A program made the translations under genes and the position numbers. The notes under the pieces were generated by a model that was not told where the DNA came from, did not search any database, and was given only the letters and a program-made list of their open reading frames with translations. Below are positions 1-7,687 of a stretch of DNA of 12,161 nucleotides, in pieces; the stretch's first letter is position 1; each line of letters starts with the position of its first letter. The DNA is from Gallionellaceae bacterium (GTDB lineage Bacteria > Pseudomonadota > Gammaproteobacteria > Burkholderiales > Gallionellaceae). The stretch lies in NCBI GenBank assembly GCA_003151655.1, contig PLYB01000116.1:57938-70098 (forward strand). The letters are read 5' to 3'.

Positions 1-103
1 AGTCGTACACCGTCATGCCGCACACGTACATGCGGACTTTATTCGCGTCGATGGGTTTGAATTCCTGCTTATCGCGGACGAGAGTGTTGTATATTTTTAG
101 CAT
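1..103 (-). CDS. cysS: Cysteinyl-tRNA synthetase, N-terminal fragment
   Basis: The first 34 codons of a gene that runs off the left edge. The peptide begins MLKIYNTLVRDKQEFKPID and continues to MYVCGMTVYD, nearly identical to the start of bacterial CysRS. Cys28 in the VCG motif is the first zinc ligand that selects cysteine, and the HIGH motif would follow just past the edge. CysRS charges tRNA-Cys with cysteine in the cytoplasm. The start is ATG (minus strand, 103-101), with an AAGG Shine-Dalgarno-like sequence about 8 nt upstream. The gene lies downstream of glnS on the same strand, separated by a 137-nt gap that is mostly an inverted repeat, so it may be co-transcribed with glnS. E. coli keeps cysS, ppiB and lpxH next to each other, and all three types of gene occur in this window. 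Confidence 0.93.
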   Translation of the reverse strand, partial: MLKIYNTLVRDKQEFKPIDANKVRMYVCGMTVYD

Positions 104-125
104 TTGGAAACCTTGAAAATCTTTT

Positions 126-233
126 ACCACAGAGGCACAGAGACACAGAGGAAGTCAAAAACACAATCGGGTAAAGCCCCTGACAATATCCGACTCTAAA
201 TCTTCGTTTTGCTTTTCTCTGTGTCTCTGTGGT
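126..233. repeat. CACAGAG-type inverted repeat, copy 1
   Basis: Two arms built of 8-nt ACACAGAG units face each other between glnS and cysS. The left arm (126-150) has about three units and the right arm (217-233) has two. Positions 126-142 and 217-233 are reverse complements over 17 nt with one mismatch, around a 74-nt loop or a 66-nt loop counted from the third left unit. The repeat starts exactly 7 nt after the glnS TAA. A second copy lies at 7594-7680. In RNA the arms would form a long hairpin between two synthetase genes, which could protect the glnS 3' end, weaken transcription into cysS, or do nothing. It has no T-run typical of an intrinsic terminator. Confidence 0.9.
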
Positions 234-240
234 GAATGTT

Positions 241-1920
<1,680 letters not shown>

Positions 1921-1953
1921 GGATTTTAAAAAGCCTATGACAAAAGATGGCAG

Positions 1954-1983
1954 ATTTTACCCGAATTTGCGTCCGGCTATTAA
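1954..1983 (-). promoter_or_regulatory. Candidate glnS promoter
   Basis: On the minus strand a good -10 element TAAAAT (1959-1954) in a GGTAAAATCTGCC context lies about 34 nt upstream of the glnS ATG. A weaker -35 candidate TTAATA (1983-1978) stands 18 nt further upstream. The predicted leader is only about 25-30 nt. Assigned by eye from sigma-70 consensus. Confidence 0.45.
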
Positions 1984-2055
1984 GCTGTAGCGAGAACGCC
2001 TTAAAGCATCTATCCGCAAACCTGTGCCAGCGGTAGTGCCTCAGGTCAATAAGCC

Positions 2056-2084
2056 GTGAAAGATATGCGCATATTTGGTAGAAT
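2056..2084 (+). promoter_or_regulatory. Candidate promoter of the TPR/YkuD/cyclophilin operon, with palindromic spacer
   Basis: A -35-like GTGAAA (2056-2061) and a -10-like TAGAAT (2079-2084) are separated by 17 nt and point toward the TPR gene at 2151. The spacer contains a perfect 12-bp palindrome, ATATGCGCATAT (2063-2074), which could be an operator. A short GC hairpin (2085-2089 with 2096-2100) sits near the expected transcript start. Assigned by eye. Confidence 0.4.
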
Positions 2085-2150
2085 CCGCCCTCTCCGGCGG
2101 GGTATCCCGTTGAGACCCGAATTTATGCTATTTTCTGGAAAAACATTTCG

Positions 2151-3074
2151 ATGAATAAGATCAAACGATTTAGCCCCGGTATCGCGCTTAGTGTGTTGCT
2201 GTTGTGTTGCAATCTGGCTGTCGCCGCAGACATTCAGGATGCCAACCGCTTATTCAAGCAAGGTCTGACTCTCACCGAACAGGGCAAAACTGCCGAAGCA
2301 ATCAAGGTATTCACCTCGCTCACCGAAGACTATCCAGAACTGCCGGAGCCTTATAACAACCTTGCCGTGTTGTACGCAGGGCAAGGCCAATATGAAAAAG
2401 CCAAAGTTGCTCTGGAGATGGCCATACGCACGCATCCGAGCTACGCCACTGCCCATGAAAACTTGGGCGACATCTATGCAAAAATGGCCAGCCAAGCCTA
2501 TGACCGCGCACTGCAATTAGACAAGAGCAACACCAGCACCGCCACCAAATTGGAAATGATTAAGGAGCTATTCGGCGGCAATGCACACAAATCAGCCAAT
2601 GCATCACCAACGTCGCCCACGATCATATCCGGTAGCGGAACTTTACCCCCCTCCGACAACACTAAGTCAGTAGTGATCGCCGTTGCACCTGAAGTGCCAA
2701 AACCGGCCATCTCGACCAAGCCATCCCTGAATACGAGTGAAGATCCGCTCAAAACTGTTCAGGACTGGGCGGCGGCATGGTCATCCAAAAATTCCAAAAA
2801 ATATCTGGCGTTTTACGCCAAGGAATTTAAAACACCGGATGGAGAAAGTCGTGGCGCATGGGAGAAGCATCGTCAAGAACGCATCGCTGCCCCCAAGTCC
2901 ATTCATGTGGAAGTGAAAGAGGCCAAAGTGAAAATAGCTGATGCCAATCACGCCATCGTAAGTTTCAGACAATTTTACCGTGCCAGCCATTTGCACACCG
3001 CGTCCAGCAAAACATTAACATTGATCAAGAGCAATGATAAATGGTTGATCGTAGAAGAACACACGGGTAAGTAA
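2151..3074 (+). CDS. Exported TPR protein with C-terminal NTF2-like domain
   Basis: A 307-residue protein starting with a signal peptide (about 1-26; basic MNKIKR, hydrophobic core, AVA cleavage motif), so it is expected in the periplasm. Residues about 28-120 form two to three tetratricopeptide repeats, recognised from AEAIKVFTSLTEDYPELPEPYNN and the following A..NL..IY and YDRALQLD patterns. A Ser/Thr/Pro-rich linker (about 148-198) joins them to a C-terminal domain (about 200-307) with an NTF2/SnoaL-like pattern: VQDWAAAWSSKNSKKYLAFY, then alternating beta strands, ending KWLIVEEHTGK. This domain resembles the C-terminus of the adjacent L,D-transpeptidase. It is the first gene of a tight operon, with 3 nt to the next start. 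A scaffold or partner role for the transpeptidase is plausible but inferred. The Shine-Dalgarno sequence is weak (GGAAA about 10 nt upstream). Confidence 0.85.
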   Translation: MNKIKRFSPGIALSVLLLCCNLAVAADIQDANRLFKQGLTLTEQGKTAEAIKVFTSLTEDYPELPEPYNNLAVLYAGQGQYEKAKVALEMAIRTHPSYATAHENLGDIYAKMASQAYDRALQLDKSNTSTATKLEMIKELFGGNAHKSANASPTSPTIISGSGTLPPSDNTKSVVIAVAPEVPKPAISTKPSLNTSEDPLKTVQDWAAAWSSKNSKKYLAFYAKEFKTPDGESRGAWEKHRQERIAAPKSIHVEVKEAKVKIADANHAIVSFRQFYRASHLHTASSKTLTLIKSNDKWLIVEEHTGK

Positions 3075-3077
3075 TTT

Positions 3078-4244
3078 ATGCGTTACACAACGTTACTGTT
3101 AATCGCCGCACTTTTCTCCGCGCCCGCGCAGGCCGGGGAGAGAGATTCGCGCGACATGGAAATATTGCTGGCTCAGAGCTTGCATTCCATCGGCAACAAT
3201 AAGCTGGATGTCGCGCTGAATGAGGTGGATTCGCTGCTCAAAGTAAATCCCAACTTCAAACTGGCGCAACTCGTCAAAGGCGACTTACTGCTGGCACATT
3301 CGCAAGCACTCAATAATTTTGGCAATGCGCCGAACGCGCCGCAAGACCGCATTGAGGATTTGCGGGATGAAGCTCGCGTAAGACTACAGCGCGTGCAGCA
3401 ACAGCAACCCTTCAAAGCAACTCCGAAGTACCTTTGGCAACTCGATGCTGAGCAACACTACGCTATTGTGGTGGACACCAGCAAGGCCACGCTGTACTTG
3501 TATGAGAATGTAAACGGTGAACCGCATTACGTCGCAGACTATTACATCAGCGTTGGTAAAAATGGGGCCGACAAAGTTTCCGAAGGCGACCATAGAACAC
3601 CTCTCGGCGTGTACTTCATCAACTCCAAACTGACCAAAGACAAACTCACCGATTTTTACGGATCGGAAGCGTTCCCGCTGAGCTACCCCAATGAATGGGA
3701 TCGTCGGCATGGACGCGACGGGCACGGCATCTGGTTGCATGGCACACCAAGTGATACATACAGCCGCCCGCCGCGCGCCAGCAGCGGCTGCGTGGTACTG
3801 GCCAACGACGACCTCCTTCAGCTCGGCAAGCTGGTGCAAGTCGGGCACACCCCGGTCATCATCACCGGCCAGATGGATTGGAGCGATGAAAGCGACCGCA
3901 CCGAGCGCAGCTCCCTGCTTGCCGAAATCGAAAAGTGGCGCAACGACTGGGCCAGCCGCGACTCAGACGCTTACTTGTCACATTACGCACAAGACTTCTC
4001 CACGGGCGAAGTCAAACTTGCCGCTTTCTCGCAGCAAAAGCGCTTGGTTAACTCGGGCAAAACTTGGATCAAGGTGACACTGTCCAAGCTGAGCGCCTTT
4101 CCTTATCCCGGCCAACCCGGCTTGGTGGTGGTCAACTTCGAACAGGATTATGGCAGCAACAATCTTTCCAACCGCATGCTCAAGCGTCAGTATTGGATGA
4201 AGCGCAACAATAAATGGCAAATCGTATATGAGGGATCGGCATGA
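3078..4244 (+). CDS. L,D-transpeptidase (YkuD domain) with C-terminal NTF2-like domain
   Basis: A 388-residue periplasmic enzyme of the YafK/ErfK/YkuD class, which use a catalytic cysteine to cross-link peptidoglycan stem peptides or attach or release proteins at them. A signal peptide (about 1-19, ending AQA) precedes a helical region (about 25-110) with a TPR-like feel (DVALNEVDSLLKVNPNFKLA). The YkuD domain spans about 127-263 and shows GDHRTPLGVYFI, IWLHGTPSD with His221, and SSGCVVLAN with the nucleophile Cys238; the 17-residue His-Cys spacing fits the family. Residues about 277-388 form an NTF2-like domain (IEKWRNDWASRDSDAYLSHY to KWQIVYEGSA) related to that of the upstream protein. It starts 3 nt after the TPR gene and its stop overlaps the cyclophilin start by 4 nt. 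The exact substrate cannot be told. Confidence 0.92.
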   Translation: MRYTTLLLIAALFSAPAQAGERDSRDMEILLAQSLHSIGNNKLDVALNEVDSLLKVNPNFKLAQLVKGDLLLAHSQALNNFGNAPNAPQDRIEDLRDEARVRLQRVQQQQPFKATPKYLWQLDAEQHYAIVVDTSKATLYLYENVNGEPHYVADYYISVGKNGADKVSEGDHRTPLGVYFINSKLTKDKLTDFYGSEAFPLSYPNEWDRRHGRDGHGIWLHGTPSDTYSRPPRASSGCVVLANDDLLQLGKLVQVGHTPVIITGQMDWSDESDRTERSSLLAEIEKWRNDWASRDSDAYLSHYAQDFSTGEVKLAAFSQQKRLVNSGKTWIKVTLSKLSAFPYPGQPGLVVVNFEQDYGSNNLSNRMLKRQYWMKRNNKWQIVYEGSA

Positions 4245-4840
4245 TGAAACTTATTAAAACTCTTTTCGCTTTACTGCTCGCCGGCGTGTGCGTCCTGCCT
4301 GCGCATGCAGCTCCAACCCCCGCACAAAAAGGAAAATCAACAATGGTCAAACTTCACACCAACCTCGGCATCATCACCATCAAATTGGACGCTGAAAAAG
4401 CGCCGAATACCGTCAAGAATTTTCTTGAGTATGTAAATAGTGGCTTCTACAGCAATACTATTTTTCACCGCGTGATCGATGGCTTCATGATTCAAGGCGG
4501 CGGATTTGAACCCGGCATGAAACAGAAACCGGTCAACGCGCCCATCAAAAACGAAGCCAACAATGGCTTGACCAACGATGCTTATACCGTAGCCATGGCT
4601 CGCACCAGCGATCCGCACTCCGCCACCGCGCAATTTTTTATCAACGTAAAGAACAATAGCTTCCTCAATTTCACTGCCGAGAACAGTCAAGGCTGGGGCT
4701 ATTGTGTATTCGGTAAAGTCGTGGAAGGCACCGAAGTTGTCGATGCGATCAGAAAAGTAGCAACCGGCACCAAGGGGTTCCATCAGGATGTGCCAACTGA
4801 GGATGTCGTCATCACTCAAGCGGAAGTCGTCACACAATAA
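4241..4840 (+). CDS. Peptidyl-prolyl cis-trans isomerase, cyclophilin type, with signal peptide
   Basis: A 199-residue cyclophilin that speeds proline isomerisation during folding. Residues 1-23 form a clear signal peptide (MMKLIKTLFALLLAGV, cleavage after AHA), which predicts a periplasmic enzyme. From Met35 the protein aligns almost without gaps to cytoplasmic E. coli PpiB (MVKLHTNLG, NTIFHRVIDGFMIQGGGFEPGMKQK, ATAQFFINV, GWGYCVFGKVVEG, QDVPTEDVVI). Arg77 in FHRV is the catalytic arginine. Met35 has its own Shine-Dalgarno sequence, so a second cytoplasmic form of 165 residues is possible. The start at 4241 overlaps the transpeptidase stop in an ATGATG arrangement; the second ATG at 4244 could also serve. 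An AGGG sequence lies just upstream. Two stop codons in a row (TAA TAG) end the gene before a terminator. It is named by family because it mixes ppiA-like targeting with a ppiB-like body. Confidence 0.95.
   Translation: MMKLIKTLFALLLAGVCVLPAHAAPTPAQKGKSTMVKLHTNLGIITIKLDAEKAPNTVKNFLEYVNSGFYSNTIFHRVIDGFMIQGGGFEPGMKQKPVNAPIKNEANNGLTNDAYTVAMARTSDPHSATAQFFINVKNNSFLNFTAENSQGWGYCVFGKVVEGTEVVDAIRKVATGTKGFHQDVPTEDVVITQAEVVTQ
4330..4345 (+). promoter_or_regulatory. Internal ribosome binding site and ATG within the cyclophilin gene
   Basis: AGGA (4330-4333), within AAAAAGGAAAA, lies 9 nt before an in-frame ATG (4343-4345, codon 35). This ATG is exactly where cytoplasmic PpiB proteins begin. The spacing suits translation initiation, but use of the site has not been shown. 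Confidence 0.5.
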
Positions 4841-4844
4841 TAGA

Positions 4845-4869
4845 AAAACGGCGCGATAAGCGCCGTTTT
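4845..4869 (+). terminator. Intrinsic terminator after the cyclophilin gene
   Basis: A 6-bp GC stem, CGGCGC (4849-4854) with GCGCCG (4860-4865), closes a 5-nt GATAA loop. AAAA on the left and TTTT on the right extend it to 10 bp and give the expected T-run. It lies 5 nt after the cyclophilin stop codon and 8 nt before the lpxH ATG. The flanking A and T tracts mean it could work in both directions. Confidence 0.85.
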
Positions 4870-4877
4870 CATTTGCA

Positions 4878-5615
4878 ATGCCACACACTTTATTTATCTC
4901 CGATCTCCACCTGTGTGCGAGTACCCCGAACACCTCGCGGCTGTTCCATCACTTCATCAAAGAAATCGCCCCGCAAGCCGAGGCGCTTTACATTCTGGGC
5001 GACCTGTTCGAATACTGGGCAGGTGACGATGATCTGAATTCACCATTCCATCAGGAAATCACCGGTGCATTGCGGGCGCTGAGCAAGCAAGGCACCGACA
5101 TCTACATCATGCATGGCAATCGCGATTTCCTAATGAATAAACAATTGGCGGAAGCTTGTCACGCCACTTTACTTTCCGATCCGATATTGCTTGATCTGTA
5201 TGGCACGCCTACCGTGCTTACCCACGGCGATGCGTTATGCACCGACGATACCGACTATCAGGCTTTTCGCCAGCAAGTGCGCAACACGGGCTGGCAACAA
5301 CTGTTCCTCGCCTTGCCGCTGGGAGAACGCAAAGCCCGGATCGAACAGTTGCGCGCAAAAAGTGAATCTGAAAAACAAAATAAAGCGCAAAGCATCATGG
5401 ATGTAAATCTACAGGCCGTGAACGAATTATTGCACGAGTACTATTATCCCAGATTGATTCACGGCCACACCCATCGCCCGGCACATCACCTGCATCACCT
5501 TGACGGGCACACCTGTGACCGCTGGGTTTTGGGGGACTGGGATAAATACGCCAACGCGTTACGTTGCGATGCCGACACGACCACTTGGGAAATATTTCCT
5601 GACGACGGTCAGTAA
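4878..5615 (+). CDS. lpxH: UDP-2,3-diacylglucosamine diphosphatase
   Basis: A 245-residue calcineurin-like metallophosphoesterase, close to the 240 residues of E. coli LpxH. It hydrolyses UDP-2,3-diacylglucosamine to lipid X and UMP at the inner face of the inner membrane, the fourth step of lipid A synthesis. The metal-binding motifs are all present in order: DLHL (Asp9, His11), GDLFEYW (Asp42), GNRDF (Asn81), THGD (His116) and HGHTHRP (His195, His197, His199). The start is chosen because MPHTLFISDLHL matches the family N-terminus, but no Shine-Dalgarno sequence precedes it, and a terminator stem ends 12 nt upstream. The 3' end overlaps the convergent nuclease gene by 7 nt. An active gene implies an outer membrane with lipid A. 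Confidence 0.97.
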   Translation: MPHTLFISDLHLCASTPNTSRLFHHFIKEIAPQAEALYILGDLFEYWAGDDDLNSPFHQEITGALRALSKQGTDIYIMHGNRDFLMNKQLAEACHATLLSDPILLDLYGTPTVLTHGDALCTDDTDYQAFRQQVRNTGWQQLFLALPLGERKARIEQLRAKSESEKQNKAQSIMDVNLQAVNELLHEYYYPRLIHGHTHRPAHHLHHLDGHTCDRWVLGDWDKYANALRCDADTTTWEIFPDDGQ

Positions 5616-6145
5616 GGGGACTCTCTTGGCAAGTGATGATGTTGCCGGTTTATTCTTTTTTTCGGAGAGCTCCATTTAACGGGTGGATGCGTCTTGCGCC
5701 ACACCCACGGCGCTATCGGGTTTCGTTGTGACCAAAGACCCCGATGCGCCTGCTGTGCCTCGCTTTGCAATGCCATGTACACACGACCGGGTTTGTAATG
5801 AGAGTATTCCCACGCCATGCCGCGTTTTACCATCGCTTCATTGACGCTGCTCCCGTCCACTGAGACCAGCGCTACTGTCCGTCCGTATTTATCGATAGCT
5901 TTGGTGTCAATAAGAACCTGCTTTTTTAACACCATCCCGATCATGGCTTGGCGTGCATCCATGCCGTAAGGCTGATCCTTTTCGGGGGCATCTATATTCG
6001 CCAAACGTATTTTTTCTTTCGCACCGTTGTGCAACACAACCAGCGTATCACCATCTATCACCACGATAACTTTAGCGTCGTATTCTTCTGCATCTGCAAT
6101 ATTTATCCATAGCAAGGCAATAAATAATGCAAAGATACTTTTCAC
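5609..6145 (-). CDS. Secreted SNase-family (thermonuclease-like) nuclease
   Basis: A 178-residue protein with a signal peptide (about 1-19, ending ADA) followed by a staphylococcal-nuclease fold (about 22-150). Family motifs are VIDGDTLVV (Asp33), IRLANIDAPE (Arg47, Asp52, Glu55) and DKYGRTVALV (Arg89). Arg47, Glu55 and Arg89 correspond to the catalytic Arg35, Glu43 and Arg87 of the staphylococcal enzyme, so calcium-dependent cleavage of DNA or RNA in the periplasm or outside the cell is expected. A basic, His-rich tail (about 152-178, with SSPKKRINRQHHH) follows the domain. The start is GTG and overlaps the pgpA stop as GTGA, suggesting translational coupling. The stop overlaps the lpxH stop on the other strand. 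Substrate and physiological role are unknown. Confidence 0.92.
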   Translation of the reverse strand: MKSIFALFIALLWINIADAEEYDAKVIVVIDGDTLVVLHNGAKEKIRLANIDAPEKDQPYGMDARQAMIGMVLKKQVLIDTKAIDKYGRTVALVSVDGSSVNEAMVKRGMAWEYSHYKPGRVYMALQSEAQQAHRGLWSQRNPIAPWVWRKTHPPVKWSSPKKRINRQHHHLPRESPY

Positions 6146-6648
6146 GTAAGAACACTTTTAATGATAGCCAGACTCAGCAGCGCGTATCCTGCCGCAAGAA
6201 TATCGTCGAACATTACCCCGAGACCTCCGTGCCAGGTCTTGTCATAGTGACGTATCGGTTCCGGTTTCCAAATATCAAAAAAACGGAACAGCGAAAATGC
6301 CAACACCTGCCAGACGAATCCGGCAGGCGTAAAAAACAGCACCAGCATGAAAGCAACAATCTCATCCCAGACGATACCGCCGTAATCGGACACTCCCAGC
6401 TCGCGCCCGGTCTTGTCACACATCCACACACCGATAGCGAAAGCGATGACCAGCAGCAGAATAAATAATGCATCCGACAAGCGCGGGGCGATATACCAAT
6501 AGAGAGGGAAAGCCACCAGTGTGCCAGCCGTACCGGGGGAACGCGGAAACAATCCGGCACCGAAACCGAAAGAAAAAAAGTGTGCCGGGTGGCTGAAGAC
6601 AAAATTCCAGTCCGGTCGCAGTTTCAATTCATCATGCGAAGTGGTCAT
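6142..6648 (-). CDS. pgpA: Phosphatidylglycerophosphatase A
   Basis: A 168-residue inner-membrane phosphatase that removes the terminal phosphate from phosphatidylglycerol phosphate to give phosphatidylglycerol. It resembles E. coli PgpA (172 residues) throughout: FSFGFGAGLFPRSPGTAGTL near residue 25, the acidic motif DYGGIVWDEIVAF, FRFFDIWKPEPI and the C-terminal GGLGVMFDDILAAGY. Several hydrophobic stretches (about 45-75, 95-120 and 150-165) fit membrane segments. The start overlaps the end of thiL by 17 nt, with a GGAG sequence about 8 nt upstream inside thiL. The gene is followed directly by the nuclease gene. Confidence 0.96.
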   Translation of the reverse strand: MTTSHDELKLRPDWNFVFSHPAHFFSFGFGAGLFPRSPGTAGTLVAFPLYWYIAPRLSDALFILLLVIAFAIGVWMCDKTGRELGVSDYGGIVWDEIVAFMLVLFFTPAGFVWQVLAFSLFRFFDIWKPEPIRHYDKTWHGGLGVMFDDILAAGYALLSLAIIKSVLT

Positions 6649-7579
6649 AGCCCTGCTCCTTGATCTGCATTATGCCGCCATCGGCGGCACGCACCGTACA
6701 TCCGTTACCTTCTACAATCTTGCCAATGCGCGTCAGCGGCAACGCCAGCGTAACAGAAATTTTTTCAATTTCACCGCGACATGTGGCGGGCGCAGTGAAA
6801 CACAATTCGTAATCGTCGCCACCTGCCAGCACGCAATGTTGTACGACATCACCTTTGCCCTCATTGAATCCGACAGCGGGAATAGCGATGTAATCTATCT
6901 CTGCCCCTACCCGTGACCGACCAAAAATATGTCCGAGATCGGCCAGCAATCCATCGGAAATATCAATCGCACTATTGGCAATGCCGCGTAGCGCCAAGCC
7001 CAAGGCGACTCGCGGTTGCGGCTGATGCAAGTGCGTGGCACATGCGGCGAATATATGCTGCGGCAACACGATGCGCCCTTGCTGATGAGCCAAGGCCAAG
7101 GCGGCCTCACCCAGCATCCCCGACACCCAGATATCATCATCCATGCTTGCGCCATCGCGTCGCAACGCTCTGCCCTTGGGCACCTCGCCCATGATGGTGA
7201 CACTTAAGTTGAGCGGGCCGTGTGTAGTATCACCGCCGATCAATTCGACACCATGTTGCTCTGCCAGCAAAAAGAAGCCGCGACTAAATTGTTCCAACCA
7301 CACCGCATCAACCGACGGCAATGACAAAGCTAATGTCGCCCAGCGCGGCGTAGCGCCCATCGCGGCCAAATCGGAAAGGTTAACTGCCAGCGTTTTATGT
7401 CCGAGCAACAGAGGATCTGCATCGGGAAAGAAATGCGTACCGCTCACCAGCATGTCGGTAGAAACCGCCAGTTCCATGCCATCGCGCACTTTTAATAACG
7501 CCGCATCATCGCCCACGCCCAAGATCGCACTTGGTGTAGCACGGGTGAAATAGCGTTGAATGAGATCGAATTCGGACAC
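6632..7579 (-). CDS. thiL: Thiamine-monophosphate kinase
   Basis: A 315-residue ATP-dependent kinase of the PurM/ThiL fold that converts thiamine monophosphate to the cofactor thiamine pyrophosphate. Motifs in order are EFDLIQRYF at the N-terminus, GVGDDAA (about 21-27), STDMLVSGTHFF, NLSDLAAMGATPRW (magnesium and nucleotide binding), GGDTT, AIDISDGLLADLGH and AGGDDYELCF. E. coli ThiL has 325 residues. The start codon is GTG (7579-7577), chosen because SEFDLIQRYF matches the family start; the Shine-Dalgarno sequence is poor. The gene is separated from nusB by a 108-nt gap filled by a perfect inverted repeat, although nusB-thiL-pgpA are commonly neighbours. Confidence 0.97.
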   Translation of the reverse strand: MSEFDLIQRYFTRATPSAILGVGDDAALLKVRDGMELAVSTDMLVSGTHFFPDADPLLLGHKTLAVNLSDLAAMGATPRWATLALSLPSVDAVWLEQFSRGFFLLAEQHGVELIGGDTTHGPLNLSVTIMGEVPKGRALRRDGASMDDDIWVSGMLGEAALALAHQQGRIVLPQHIFAACATHLHQPQPRVALGLALRGIANSAIDISDGLLADLGHIFGRSRVGAEIDYIAIPAVGFNEGKGDVVQHCVLAGGDDYELCFTAPATCRGEIEKISVTLALPLTRIGKIVEGNGCTVRAADGGIMQIKEQGYDHFA

Positions 7580-7593
7580 GGAACAAAATCTTC

Positions 7594-7680
7594 ACCACAG
7601 AGACACAGAGACACAGAGACACCCCTTAACCAAAAAACAAGTCTGGTTTGTCTTTCTCTGTGTCTCTGTGTCTCTGTGGT
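7594..7680. repeat. CACAGAG-type inverted repeat, copy 2, perfect 26-bp arms
   Basis: Positions 7594-7619 and 7655-7680 are perfect reverse complements over 26 nt, around a 35-nt loop. Each arm is ACC plus three 8-nt units of the ACAGAG(AC) type. The repeat begins exactly 7 nt after the nusB TAA, the same distance as copy 1 from the glnS TAA. Both copies are also followed in the transcript by AAGATTTT just outside the second arm (minus strand, 123-116 and 7592-7585). The loop sequences of the two copies are unrelated. Transcribed, it would be a very stable hairpin inside the nusB-thiL message. Confidence 0.95.
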
Positions 7681-7687
7681 ACATTTT

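Larger units (their letters stand above)
1921..2150. other. Divergent intergenic region between glnS and the TPR operon
   Basis: A 230-nt region with no supported coding sequence. It holds candidate promoters in both directions (glnS -10 near 1954, operon -10 near 2079). No tRNA, small RNA terminator or known riboswitch could be recognised in the 1985-2055 stretch. Confidence 0.6.

Noticed and set aside
126..233. CACAGAG units as a CRISPR array
   Set aside because: The units are 8 nt and directly adjacent, with no spacers of regular length, and they face each other as an inverted repeat. There are no cas genes nearby.
2151..2230. TPR protein as a lipoprotein because of LLLCC in its signal peptide
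   Set aside because: The residues before Cys do not fit a lipobox (small residue needed before Cys), while an AVA signal peptidase I site follows.
5618..5673. Hairpin and T-run after lpxH as its terminator
   Set aside because: GGCAA/TTGCC (5628-5646) with a later T-run, and an outer GGACTCTC/GAGAGCTCC pairing, can be drawn. The inner stem is only 5 bp and all of it is nuclease coding sequence, so the match is too weak.
6127..7553. Several plus-strand open frames of 60-140 codons across pgpA, thiL and the nuclease
   Set aside because: They are antisense to clear genes, have no ribosome sites or recognisable domains, and overlap one another.
7594..7680. Intact insertion sequence or MITE with target duplication
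   Set aside because: No transposase and no direct duplication at the edges was found, and the two copies have unrelated interiors. A mobile origin remains possible but unsupported.
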